This document shows, in pieces, positions 43,244-51,669 of a stretch of 64,000 nucleotides of DNA. Source of the stretch: Clostridiales bacterium (GTDB taxonomy: Bacteria > Bacillota > Clostridia > Oscillospirales > CAG-272); the NCBI GenBank assembly GCA_022791685.1, contig JAAVZO010000021.1, forward strand, positions 62,001-126,000, written 5' to 3'. The first letter of the stretch is position 1. Each line of letters starts with the position of its first letter. A program made the translations under genes and the position numbers. Below the pieces are notes generated by a model. The model did not search any database. It was given only the letters and a program-made list of their open reading frames with translations, and had not been told where the DNA came from.

Positions 43244-44194
43244 TCACCATTCGTCAACTTGCCAGTAGTCGTACAGGACAGCTTCGGTGTAGCTGTAATT
43301 GTCTAGTGTGTTGATTCCTAATTCTTCGAGAAGCTCCGGATAAACACCATATCCATGTTCGTCCCTCGTCCAGTCAGTGTAATTGACAAAGCAGATCTCC
43401 GCCTGTGCGAGAATGTGGCCCGGTCTTGCAGGATCATATACTGACACAAGTACTGCTGATTCAAAAATATATCGATGTATACCGCTGTATTCTGCAAGAT
43501 ACGGCATATCTAAAACGTCGAATATACTCTGCGAATATGTCCTTGAATGCGTATCATCCTTGCAGGCTTTCAGCACGTGCGACGATGTGAATACTTCATC
43601 TATGCTAATATCGTGCAATGTATTACCATAATGATGTGAATCTACGCCAAACATTAGCTTGTGACTGCCGCGTGCTACAGGGTCGCCGTGATAATCCATT
43701 TTAGGCAGCACAAGATAATTATCCTCCGGAACACCATACAGAATTCGCAGATTTCCATGTGCATTTTCATTCGTAACAACTGCCTCTATCATTCCCTCAG
43801 CTTCTGCGACGAAAAATGCAAACTTTCCTACACTGGTTACCATGTAAGTTATATTTCCATAATCTCCAAAATATTCGTCGTATCTATTATATTCGTTGAA
43901 TTCGCCTTTTTTGATTTTGGGTCCTACACGGATAACCTCACCCTTCTTCATCTCGGTAAGACGGGTGTATTGCTCGGTTTGGTCGCTGTTCCATACGTTT
44001 TCCCAAGCATAAATTTTCAGCAGATATTCATCGTATTCGTTGACCTCATCTTCCGGCATAGCAAACAAAATCTGGTCGCCAGGCTTCATTTGATCGGCAA
44101 GGTCACAAACTGCGAATGTTGCTGTGATTACAAGCGCGATTCCGAATATGGCGGAAAGGTAGATTAGCAAGTATTTTTTAAGTAGCGGTTTCAT
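43244..44194 (-). CDS. Membrane-anchored hypothetical protein, tandem paralog 2
   Basis: A 316-aa protein with a basic N-terminus and one membrane helix (about 8-32; LIYLSAIFGIALVITATFAV), then a large, probably extracytoplasmic, acidic domain. It ends in the family's conserved tail LGINTLDNYSYTEAVLYDYW. No family is recognised. By alignment with paralog 1 (MKQLLKK) I start at 44194 (MKPLLKK), where GGTGA lies upstream; an ATG four codons earlier overlaps the previous stop. It is coupled to its neighbours in a three-gene array. Confidence 0.7.
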   Translation of the reverse strand: MKPLLKKYLLIYLSAIFGIALVITATFAVCDLADQMKPGDQILFAMPEDEVNEYDEYLLKIYAWENVWNSDQTEQYTRLTEMKKGEVIRVGPKIKKGEFNEYNRYDEYFGDYGNITYMVTSVGKFAFFVAEAEGMIEAVVTNENAHGNLRILYGVPEDNYLVLPKMDYHGDPVARGSHKLMFGVDSHHYGNTLHDISIDEVFTSSHVLKACKDDTHSRTYSQSIFDVLDMPYLAEYSGIHRYIFESAVLVSVYDPARPGHILAQAEICFVNYTDWTRDEHGYGVYPELLEELGINTLDNYSYTEAVLYDYWQVDEW

Positions 44195-44199
44195 AGATT

Positions 44200-45117
44200 T
44201 CACCATTCTTCAGTTTGCCAGTAATCGTATAAAACGGCTTCGGTGTAGCCGTAGCTGTCGGGGATGTTTATTCCTAACGTATCGAGTGTATCCGGACCTA
44301 TAACTGATGACAAATAGCTGCCTTCATCGCTTTTTTTATCTATTTGCCATGCTGAGTACATATAAATTCGAATCTCTGCTTTTGCAATCAGTCTTTCTGC
44401 ATTATTTAAATCATACATAGATATGAAAAGTAAACGTTCCTCAACGCAGCGATAGTATGACGTGCCATCCTCACCTCTTATATCATAAGCATCGCTTAAA
44501 CGCTGCTTATACTCAGAATTGCGCATTTTCTCATTGACTTCAACTGAAATATCGCGGTTGCTTTTTGCTATATAGTCATTACCTATACGCCTTTTAGGAT
44601 ATGGATTGAGCAGCAAACTATATCGGCTTCGAGGAATCATATCAGGAAATTCTTCAAGCACGGCATCAGAAAATCCAGTTCCTGGTTTTCCATATGGAAG
44701 CCAACCGCCGGAATATTCTGCCTCGATTTCTCCATCGCCTTCAGCAATAAAAACAGAACTCTCTTTAAACATTATATCATTCGCTGGATGGTTAAGGATA
44801 TTATCGTATCTTAAATACTCCCCAAAATCCATTACAGAATGGAGGGTACCTACTCGAATTGGCTCGCCGAGCTCCATTTCAACCTTAGCTATACTTTGCT
44901 CAGCCTGGTCATCATTCCAACTACAACTCCACGCGTATAACTTTAAAATATGATTCGCTTGATTTACCTTTTCATCTCGAACTTCAAATAAAATCTGATT
45001 GCCAGGCTTCATACGATTCACAAGATCTCCAACTACAAATGCAATTGTAATTGCAAGCAAAACACAAATTACAGCAGCAAAGTAAATTATTAGATATTTT
45101 TTAAGTAGTTGTTTCAT
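44200..45117 (-). CDS. Membrane-anchored hypothetical protein, tandem paralog 1
   Basis: A 305-aa protein with an N-terminal membrane helix (about 8-30; LIIYFAAVICVLLAITIAFV) and a soluble domain. Shared with the paralogs are MKPGNQILFEV after the helix, LYAWSCSWNDDQAEQ, the FIAEGDGEIEA block, RLIAKAEIRI and the C-terminal SYGYTEAVLYDYWQTEEW. Sequence between these blocks is divergent, so duplication is not recent. No catalytic motif or known family is seen. It lies downstream of the secreted Cys-rich protein gene on the same strand. Confidence 0.7.
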   Translation of the reverse strand: MKQLLKKYLIIYFAAVICVLLAITIAFVVGDLVNRMKPGNQILFEVRDEKVNQANHILKLYAWSCSWNDDQAEQSIAKVEMELGEPIRVGTLHSVMDFGEYLRYDNILNHPANDIMFKESSVFIAEGDGEIEAEYSGGWLPYGKPGTGFSDAVLEEFPDMIPRSRYSLLLNPYPKRRIGNDYIAKSNRDISVEVNEKMRNSEYKQRLSDAYDIRGEDGTSYYRCVEERLLFISMYDLNNAERLIAKAEIRIYMYSAWQIDKKSDEGSYLSSVIGPDTLDTLGINIPDSYGYTEAVLYDYWQTEEW

Positions 45118-45130
45118 ACAATTTAGTCAC

Positions 45131-45164
45131 ATATAGCCGACAGAAATATTTCCGTCGGCTATAT
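45131..45164. terminator. Hairpin between the Cys-rich gene and the paralog array
   Basis: ATATAGCCGAC (45131-45141) pairs with GTCGGCTATAT (45154-45164), and the loop can pair further. T-richness is found only on the plus-strand side (ATTTTA), so on the gene strand it may only partly end transcription. Confidence 0.5.
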
Positions 45165-45186
45165 ATTTTAAAATCAAAGCTTACGG

Positions 45187-45660
45187 CTAGCAATATAGGT
45201 AATTCCCTGTAGCATATCCGCTGGCAGGGCATTCCCATCTGTGCATACTTATGCCGCCTTTACAACCATCATCAATACACACAAATCGTCCCTTACCGTG
45301 TGAAATATTCGTTACTGTCAATTCTCCAGTATGATCATGACCATTAAACGTATAATATCTCGACCAATCATATTCTCCCCAAGATGATTCAATGTTATTA
45401 TGAGTACCGTATCCATGCTGGATATATGTTCCATCAACATTTCCCGGTGAGAAATAGCATCTCTTGTCTGCTGCAAGAGATAAAGTCCCCACAATAGTCG
45501 ACGACTGAAGCGACGGAATCGTGTACGTCAGCACTAAGCCATCGAGACTGCCGTGATCTCCAGGGCAGCAGTCCTCATGAGCCAGGGTCGGAAGTGCGAA
45601 GCTGCCTACAATCCCTGCTGTAAGAGTAGCGGACAGGATAAGCGAAAAGATTTTTTTCAT
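45187..45660 (-). CDS. Secreted Cys-rich hypothetical protein
   Basis: A 157-aa protein with a clear signal peptide (MKKIFSLILSATLTAGIVGS; cleavage near ALPTLA-HE). The mature part has Cys in ECCPGD-like DCCPGD, KRCYF, FVCIDDGCKGG, WECPA and a terminal LYC, plus several His and Gly. Disulfides or metal binding are possible. No family is recognised. It is the first gene before the membrane-anchored paralogs, so the products may act together at the cell surface. The ribosome site is weak. Confidence 0.7.
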   Translation of the reverse strand: MKKIFSLILSATLTAGIVGSFALPTLAHEDCCPGDHGSLDGLVLTYTIPSLQSSTIVGTLSLAADKRCYFSPGNVDGTYIQHGYGTHNNIESSWGEYDWSRYYTFNGHDHTGELTVTNISHGKGRFVCIDDGCKGGISMHRWECPASGYATGNYLYC

Positions 45661-46005
45661 AACAATTTTCTGTTCGTTGCCTCAGGTTTCGTCTGACGCT
45701 GTTGAGACACACTTTCACAGCGTATGGATACAGCTCTTTTTATCCATTATATGTCAGTATTCATGCAGAGTTACATTCGTACTAACACATCAGACTATTG
45801 CAATTTATGTAAAGCCTTGCAATCAGCTATACATCAATAAGGAGAAATATTCTTTTCTTTTCAGCATAACTTTATTCTATCTGCATATATAATACCATAT
45901 ACAGCACTATTTGTCAACAGTTTTAGCTAATATATTCTATCTTCGTCGATATAGCTATATGTAGCATATCGATTTTGTATCATATCACTAAGCGAAAATG
46001 TAAAA
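45661..46005. other. Intergenic region upstream of the Cys-rich gene
   Basis: No ORF is credible. On the minus strand an extended -10 (TATAAT at 45757-45762) with a weak -35 probably drives the Cys-rich gene. The leader holds a stem CGCTGT/ACAGCG (45697-45702 with 45717-45722). The rest is AT-rich without visible features. Confidence 0.4.
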
Positions 46006-46007
46006 TC

Positions 46008-46037
46008 AAAAAAGACATCGAGCTATGCTCAATGCCT
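46008..46037 (-). terminator. Intrinsic terminator after the MgsA-like gene
   Basis: An 11-bp stem (46013-46023 with 46027-46037) with two G-U pairs that form only in the minus-strand RNA, followed on that strand by TTTTTTG. Confidence 0.8.
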
Positions 46038-46074
46038 TTCAATTGCTCTATATCAGTAGCGCTATTTTGCTACA

Positions 46075-46497
46075 TTATCCTCTGCGGTTATAATCCGACT
46101 TCGGATTTACGATCTCACGCCAATCAAGTCCGCCTGCTTCAAGTGCAGTTACAAGTACTTCGGCAGTTGCTATATTCGTAGCTACCGGAATATTGTATAC
46201 GTCGCACATCCTGAGAAGATTGTACTCCTCCTCGTCGAACTCTATGTCTTTTGATGTGTCACGGAAATATATCAGAAGGTCGATCTCATTATATGCCACG
46301 CGCGAGGTTATCTGCTGCGCGCCGCCATGCGCACCAGAGAGAAGTCTCTCAATTTTAAGTCCGGTTGCCTCTGCTATATATTTTCCAGTAATTCCCGTTG
46401 CACAGAGGTTGTGTTTGCAGAGTATTCCGCAGTAAGCTATGCAGAACTGCGTCATAAGCTCTTTCTTTTTGTCATCCGCAATGATTGCGATTTCCAT
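46075..46497 (-). CDS. Methylglyoxal synthase-like protein lacking catalytic residues
   Basis: A 140-aa MGS-fold protein clearly related to clostridial MgsA: ELMTQFCIAYCGILCKHNL, ATGITGKYIAEATGL, IPVATNIATAEVLV and the LDWREIVNP tail. The active site is changed. E. coli MgsA uses Asp71 in GGDQQ, Asp101 in the F-F-x-D block, His98 nearby and His19-Asp20. Here GGDQQ is GGAQQ, the HD pair is DD, and the PHxPD stretch is replaced by DIEFDEEE. Only the Asp of IYFRD remains. I therefore doubt that it makes methylglyoxal; a sensing or structural role is possible. AAAGG precedes the start. It follows a MinD-family gene by 49 bases. Confidence 0.8.
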   Translation of the reverse strand: MEIAIIADDKKKELMTQFCIAYCGILCKHNLCATGITGKYIAEATGLKIERLLSGAHGGAQQITSRVAYNEIDLLIYFRDTSKDIEFDEEEYNLLRMCDVYNIPVATNIATAEVLVTALEAGGLDWREIVNPKSDYNRRG

Positions 46498-46546
46498 TTA
46501 TATCAATCCTTTCGTTATATATCCTATATACTTCTTTAATCCCGCC

Positions 46547-47371
46547 TCAGACTCTGCCAAGCAGTCGTCTTATCTGCCGCTTTGTGCGTATCCCGCCAAA
46601 GCCCTGAAACAGCGGTACATACCTGCCCATTATTCGACAGGCGATATTATCAAATGCAGCTGCGCAGTTTTTTATTTCCTGTGAATCAGCAGCAAGCCTG
46701 CCGTTTTCACTTAGTATCATTAGCTCCCGTTCATAGGGAACTATTCCGCAGAGCTGTATATAAGTTTTATCAATAATTTCATTTATACCAGGTCGTGAGC
46801 CTTTTATTGCTCCGTCAAAGTCAAAGCTGTTTATAAGCAGTCTCTGTTCACCGACCCGCCACTCCGACAAATACTCGCCAGTCTTATCCGCCGCACGTAT
46901 ACTTGACGGCTGATGTGATGCAACTATGATCGCACTGCTCGTGATCCCCATGCCAAGAATAGCAGGTGATACAAGTGAGCCGGGAGTATCAAGTATGATA
47001 TAGTCAAATGCTTCATCTGAAGCTGCCGAAATAAGCATATTCTGAAGCTCGTCAGTAGTAAGCTCGTTGCCGCCTTGAAATGGTGCGGCAAGGAAACAGA
47101 GTTTATCGCAGCGCGAATCTCTCAACATTGCCTTAGAAACTGGTATTCTGCCTTTTGCTGCATCGTAAAGGTCATATATGACCTCATCCTCAACTCCAAG
47201 AAGAAGATCAAGACAGCGCATATCAAAATCACAGTCAACAAGCAGAGTTTGCTTTCCACGCTTTGCGAGTGACATAGCTAAGTTAGCAGCGCAGGTCGAT
47301 TTTCCTACTCCGCCTTTACATGATGTGACCAGTATTGTCCGCACCTTATTTGCCGTATTCGATTCTGACAC
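46547..47371 (-). CDS. MinD/ParA-family ATPase (MinD-like)
   Basis: A 274-aa P-loop ATPase with the deviant Walker A CKGGVGKST (about 17-25), VDCDFDMRCLDLLLGVEDEVIYDLYD, which matches the MinD region before the switch, and YIILDTPGSL as switch II. The C-terminus is a basic amphipathic helix (RTKRQIRRLLGRV), as in the MinD membrane-targeting sequence. MinD recruits MinC to block polar division. In clostridia minCDE is followed by rodA and mgsA; here only minD-like and mgsA-like genes remain. The start is GTG with GAGGGG very close upstream, so it is uncertain. Confidence 0.8.
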   Translation of the reverse strand: MSESNTANKVRTILVTSCKGGVGKSTCAANLAMSLAKRGKQTLLVDCDFDMRCLDLLLGVEDEVIYDLYDAAKGRIPVSKAMLRDSRCDKLCFLAAPFQGGNELTTDELQNMLISAASDEAFDYIILDTPGSLVSPAILGMGITSSAIIVASHQPSSIRAADKTGEYLSEWRVGEQRLLINSFDFDGAIKGSRPGINEIIDKTYIQLCGIVPYERELMILSENGRLAADSQEIKNCAAAFDNIACRIMGRYVPLFQGFGGIRTKRQIRRLLGRV

Positions 47372-48056
47372 ATCCCCTCATAACGCCGGACATATATCCT
47401 GATTTCAACATTTTATCACATAGTACGCTTTAATGCCTGCATTGACAGCTGACATGAATCTGCGAAATTTACCTCCACCAATTTTATAGATTTGTGATAT
47501 CATAACAAATCTCACATCGGTTTGATGATATATTAGTATATAATCACATATTAACTAATCCACTATAAATATGATAACACATTTTTGTGTTTATTGTCAA
47601 TAGCTATAGAAAAGTTTTTTGGTATTATACTGAATTTTTACGTTTTGTATATATTCTACTATTCTATATTGTGCAATATGCCGGTAAATTGAGAGACAAG
47701 CAACTTTTTGTGCGTTATCAGCTTACTGAGATAATCTGCAAACGCAGTTTCATAGTATTAAGATAGCGCGTATTTTAGTCGAAAACACCTGAAATAATAA
47801 TATTTTGATTAGTTCAGTCATTTCGACGAATTTCGATACAATAATGGACCTCCTTAAGATAAAGTTCAATATTCCATTAAACCTAAACAATATCTATAGA
47901 TTTATTATTGTATTCACAACAAAATTGCACTCAACTATACTGCATAGCGCTGATATACGTCAGCGTATATATTATACCACACTTTTTCCGCTTTGTAAAT
48001 ACATATATTTATCTTCTTTAAAATAAAAAGCAATTTATTTTTTTACAAAATCACTA
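47372..48056. other. Long AT-rich intergenic region between the MinD-like gene and glyA
   Basis: About 685 bp without a supported gene. It contains an inverted repeat AGATTTGT-N9-ACAAATCT (47488-47495 with 47505-47512) in the likely control region of the MinD-like gene and a GGTGGAGGT word on the minus strand (about 47471-47479) that is not followed by a usable start. I see no tRNA, 6S-like or riboswitch structure by eye. Confidence 0.4.
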
Positions 48057-48085
48057 TTGTATTTCCCGCAGAAATATTGTATAAT
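48057..48085 (+). promoter_or_regulatory. Promoter of glyA
   Basis: TTGTAT (48057-48062), a 17-bp spacer and TATAAT (48080-48085), about 35 bases before the start. The spacer holds an imperfect palindrome ATTTC-CCGCA-GAAAT. Confidence 0.72.
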
Positions 48086-48120
48086 AATTCATAAATAATA
48101 AAATAACAGGAGAAACTAAA

Positions 48121-49377
48121 ATGGTTCTTGAAAACATGGAATTTATCCGCCAGTTCGACCCAGAGATCGGCGACGCTATCGAAAAGGAATATGCGCGTCA
48201 GCAGAGAGGTCTTGAGCTCATCGCTTCCGAAAACGTTGTATCCCCCGCAGTTATGTCTGCTATGGGTACCGTCCTCACAAACAAATACGCTGAGGGTTAT
48301 CCCGGAAAGCGTTATTACGGTGGATGCGAATGCGTTGATATAGCAGAGAATATCGCTATCGAGCGCGCTAAGAAGCTCTTCGGAGCTGAGCACGCTAACG
48401 TTCAGCCGCACTCTGGCGCACAGGCTAACACTGCCGTATACCTCGCTCTTCTTAAGCCCGGCGATACCGTTATGGGTATGAATCTCGCTCACGGCGGACA
48501 TCTTACTCACGGAAGCCCTGTCAATATCTCTGGTATTCTCTATAACTTCGTTCCTTACGGCGTTGAAGATGATACCAGCATGATCGACTACGACAAGGTC
48601 GAAACTCTCGCAAAGGAATGCAAGCCGAAGCTTATCGTAGCAGGCGCGTCGGCATATCCGCGTGTTATCGACTTCAAGCGTCTCTCTGAGATCGCTAAGA
48701 GCGTCGGCGCATATCTGATGGTAGATATGGCTCACATCGCTGGTCTTGTAGCTGCTGGACTCCATCCGAACCCAGTTCCGTATGCAGACGTTGTCACCAC
48801 CACCACCCACAAGACCCTTCGCGGTCCGAGAGGCGGTATGATACTCTGCCGTGAAGAGCTTGCTAAGGCTATCAACAAGGCTGTATTCCCGGGCACTCAG
48901 GGCGGTCCGCTCATGCACATCATCGCAGCTAAAGCAGTATGCTTCGGCGAAGCTCTCAAGCCCGAATTCAAGGCTTATCAGCAGCAGATTGTAAACAACG
49001 CAAAGGTTCTTGCCGATTCTTTGATGGCTGAAGGCTTTGACCTTCTCTCCGGTGGAACTGACAATCACCTTATGCTTCTTGACCTGCGTTCTATGAACAT
49101 TACCGGCAAGCAGCTTGAAAAGCAGCTCGATGAGGTTTATATCACCGTAAACAAGAATGCGATCCCTAACGACCCGCAGTCTCCGTTCATCACCAGCGGC
49201 GTAAGAATCGGTACTCCGGCTGTAACCTCACGTGGTCTTGTTGAAGACGACATGAAGAAGATCGCACACCTTATAAAGCTTGCAGCTGTAGATTTCGAAA
49301 ACAGCGCCGACTACATCCGCGGCGAAGTTACCGCTATCTGCCAGAAGTATCCGCTTTACGAAGGCAACCTGAAATAA
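48121..49377 (+). CDS. glyA: Serine hydroxymethyltransferase
   Basis: A PLP enzyme (418 aa) converting serine and tetrahydrofolate to glycine and methylene-THF. Family blocks: [16 protein letters not shown] (about 24-39), [48 protein letters not shown] and the PLP-lysine motif [14 protein letters not shown] with Lys of THK. Length and motifs are normal. AGGAG precedes the ATG. Codon bias is strong, as expected for a highly expressed gene. It has its own promoter. Confidence 0.96.
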   Translation: MVLENMEFIRQFDPEIGDAIEKEYARQQRGLELIASENVVSPAVMSAMGTVLTNKYAEGYPGKRYYGGCECVDIAENIAIERAKKLFGAEHANVQPHSGAQANTAVYLALLKPGDTVMGMNLAHGGHLTHGSPVNISGILYNFVPYGVEDDTSMIDYDKVETLAKECKPKLIVAGASAYPRVIDFKRLSEIAKSVGAYLMVDMAHIAGLVAAGLHPNPVPYADVVTTTTHKTLRGPRGGMILCREELAKAINKAVFPGTQGGPLMHIIAAKAVCFGEALKPEFKAYQQQIVNNAKVLADSLMAEGFDLLSGGTDNHLMLLDLRSMNITGKQLEKQLDEVYITVNKNAIPNDPQSPFITSGVRIGTPAVTSRGLVEDDMKKIAHLIKLAAVDFENSADYIRGEVTAICQKYPLYEGNLK

Positions 49378-49413
49378 TATCAAAGTATACACCGAGTTCA
49401 GAATAACTGCAAA

Positions 49414-50304
49414 ATGATTCAAAATCTTGATTTGTACACGGTATTCCTGCATACAGCGCGTTGTGGAAGTATATCGCATGCCGCACGTGAAATGCACATT
49501 TCTCAACCTGCCATAAGTCTCGGAATCGCCAAGCTGGAGGAAGAACTCGGTGTAAAACTGTTCTTTCGCACAAATCGCGGGATCAGTTTGACAAGTGAAG
49601 GCGAAACGCTGCGCGAACATCTTTCAAGTGCATTTGCAATGATCGAGGCAGGCGAGGATAAACTGCGTGATATCGCCGGACTTCGAAGCGGTACGCTTCG
49701 GATCGGTGCGAGCGATATGACACTGCGTTTCTTCTTACTCGACTATATTCAGCGTTTTCACGACCACTTTCCCGGAGTCAAACTCACTGTAACAAACGCG
49801 CCAACTCCATCGACGCTTGCAGCGATACGCAGCGGGCTTATAGACTTTGGCGTGATAAGTGAGCCCGGCGGTGATGATGAGGATACCGACTCAATCGAGC
49901 TTATCCCTGTGCGCGAAATACACGATATATTTGTGTGTACGGACAAATATCCTCTGATAGGGCGAAAGGTAGATATATCTGAGCTGGCTAAATATCCGTT
50001 GATATTGCTTGAGCGTGAGACATCGACAAGAAGGTATATCGACAATTTCTTCGGTACTGGAGTACTGAACCCTGCAATAGAGCTTGCTACAAGCGACCTT
50101 CTGCTTGAATTTGCAAAACGCGGTATTGGAGTAACGTGTATCGTCGAGGATTTCGCACGCGCTGACCTTGAAGCAGGTCGACTTCACAAAATAGAGCTGA
50201 AAAAAGAGATCCCTCCGCGGCGCTTTATGCTTGCGTATCTTAAAAAGCTGCCGCTTCCGGCGGCTGCCGGCAACCTGATAGGTGAAATAAAGAAAAATAT
50301 GTAG
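49414..50304 (+). CDS. LysR-family transcriptional regulator (second)
   Basis: A 296-aa LTTR with the N-terminal HTH FLHTARCGSISHAAREMHISQPAISLGIAKLEEELG (cited in parts across residues 10-45) and an effector-binding domain (about 90-296). It follows glyA on the same strand and precedes cinA. CysL/CbbR-like members look similar, but the ligand is not identifiable. No strong ribosome site is visible before the ATG. Its targets are unknown; no divergent partner exists. Confidence 0.88.
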   Translation: MIQNLDLYTVFLHTARCGSISHAAREMHISQPAISLGIAKLEEELGVKLFFRTNRGISLTSEGETLREHLSSAFAMIEAGEDKLRDIAGLRSGTLRIGASDMTLRFFLLDYIQRFHDHFPGVKLTVTNAPTPSTLAAIRSGLIDFGVISEPGGDDEDTDSIELIPVREIHDIFVCTDKYPLIGRKVDISELAKYPLILLERETSTRRYIDNFFGTGVLNPAIELATSDLLLEFAKRGIGVTCIVEDFARADLEAGRLHKIELKKEIPPRRFMLAYLKKLPLPAAAGNLIGEIKKNM

Positions 50305-50353
50305 AGTTTTCCAATAATACTATGTTTTTCTATTTTGAAAGGATTTGATAACA

Positions 50354-51622
50354 TTGATTAAAATAAACAGTGCAGAGATACTTTGCGTCGGAACTGAACT
50401 GCTGCTTGGAGATATAGTAAACACCGATGCAGCTTTTATATCAAGGCGGCTTGCGGCGCTGGGTATAAATCAATACTTTCAGAGTACAGTTGGTGACAAT
50501 CCTGAACGTCTTTCTGAAGCGCTCCGGTTAGCACTTGACAGAAGCGACCTTGTTATCATGACCGGTGGACTCGGACCGACATATGACGACCTGACAAAGG
50601 AAACCGCTGCGCGTTTGATGAGACGAGAGTTGAAGCTGCACGAAGAGAGTCTGGCAAGAATACACGCAAGACTCGATCGCCGCGGTATTGAGATGACAGA
50701 GAACAATAAAAAACAGGCATATCTTCCTGAAGGCGCGGTTGTATTTAAAAATAACTACGGCACAGCTCCCGGAATGGCTATTGAGGATGAAGAACGAGGC
50801 AAAATAGCGATATTACTGCCAGGTCCTCCGCGTGAATGCGAGCCTATGTTCGAAGAAGAAGTTGAGCCGTATTTGAAGAAATTCTCGAGCCACATCCTAT
50901 ACTCCCGAAATATCCACATTTTTGGAATGGGAGAATCAAAAGTTGAGGACACTCTGCGCGATATTATGACTACATCGCTAAATCCGACAGTTGCACCTTA
51001 CGCAAAGAGCGGGGAAGTGCTGCTGCGAGTAACTGCGGGCGGCAGCAGCGAGGATGAGTGCAAAATATTGTGCGATGAGATGATAGAAAAAATCAAACTA
51101 ACTCCAGTCGGAGAGTTTATCTATGGAATCGACATCGGCACGCTTGAAGATGCACTTGTTTCTGAGCTTACCGCTAAAGGATTAAAAATAGCGTCGGCTG
51201 AGTCCTGCACCGGCGGGTACGTGGCAAAACGCATTACAAACGTTAGCGGTTCAAGCGGAGTGCTTGACGGCAGTATCGTAACCTACGCGAACGAAGTAAA
51301 AGAGCGCTTTGTCAATGTTTCACGTGAAACATTGACAAAATTCGGTGCAGTGTCACACGAAACCGCAATTGAAATGGCTCGCGGAGTTCGTGAACTGTTC
51401 GGTTCTGATATCGGCGTATCGACGACTGGTATCGCCGGGCCTACTGGAGGAACTCCGGAAAAGCCTGTTGGTACTGTATTTGTCGGTATTTCTACAAATA
51501 AATATGAGGATGTTCGCGAACTTCATGTAGGAAACGGACTCGCTGACCGCGAATACGTGCGATATATTTCAGCAAGTAATGCTATTGAAATGGCGTTACG
51601 AGCAGCTAAAAAGCTCAGTTAA
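50354..51622 (+). CDS. cinA: Competence/damage-inducible protein CinA
   Basis: A 422-aa two-domain protein. The N-terminal molybdopterin-binding-like pyrophosphatase domain (about 1-170; ILCVGTELLLGDIVNTDA, TGGLGPTYDDLTKE) is followed by a C-terminal nicotinamide-mononucleotide deamidase domain (about 260-415; SAESCTGGYVAKRITNVSGSS, STTGIAGPTGG). I choose the TTG at 50354, ten bases after AAAGGA (50338-50343); TTG 50345 is too close to it. A perfect parS site lies within the frame at 51316-51331, encoding NVSRET. CinA is common near recA, but here it precedes galK. Confidence 0.92.
   Translation: MIKINSAEILCVGTELLLGDIVNTDAAFISRRLAALGINQYFQSTVGDNPERLSEALRLALDRSDLVIMTGGLGPTYDDLTKETAARLMRRELKLHEESLARIHARLDRRGIEMTENNKKQAYLPEGAVVFKNNYGTAPGMAIEDEERGKIAILLPGPPRECEPMFEEEVEPYLKKFSSHILYSRNIHIFGMGESKVEDTLRDIMTTSLNPTVAPYAKSGEVLLRVTAGGSSEDECKILCDEMIEKIKLTPVGEFIYGIDIGTLEDALVSELTAKGLKIASAESCTGGYVAKRITNVSGSSGVLDGSIVTYANEVKERFVNVSRETLTKFGAVSHETAIEMARGVRELFGSDIGVSTTGIAGPTGGTPEKPVGTVFVGISTNKYEDVRELHVGNGLADREYVRYISASNAIEMALRAAKKLS
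51311..51336. promoter_or_regulatory. parS site within cinA (26-bp perfect palindrome)
   Basis: The core TGTTTCACGTGAAACA (51316-51331) equals the bacterial parS consensus bound by ParB/Spo0J. Symmetry extends to 26 bp (GTCAA on the left and TTGAC on the right). Confidence 0.93.
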
Positions 51623-51669
51623 AACCATATATTTGACTATAATTTGTATAAACTTAAGGAGAATCCATT

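Noticed and set aside
47405..47455. 16-codon minus-strand ORF starting ATG TCA GCT, after a GGTGGAGGT word
   Set aside because: The purine-rich site is about 16 bases from the ATG, too far, and the peptide is too short to support without conservation data.
48061..48075. ATTTC-CCGCA-GAAAT in the glyA promoter resembles the Noc site ATTTCCCGGGAAAT
   Set aside because: It is one base longer and lacks the central CCCGGG, so I do not call it a Noc-binding site.
48001..48120. Possible folate or glycine riboswitch before glyA
   Set aside because: The leader after the promoter is only about 30 bases and shows no conserved riboswitch core.
48043..49068. Open frame of 341 codons on the minus strand opposite glyA
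   Set aside because: glyA is certain; the antisense frame is Cys/Ser/Val-rich and lacks any family signature.
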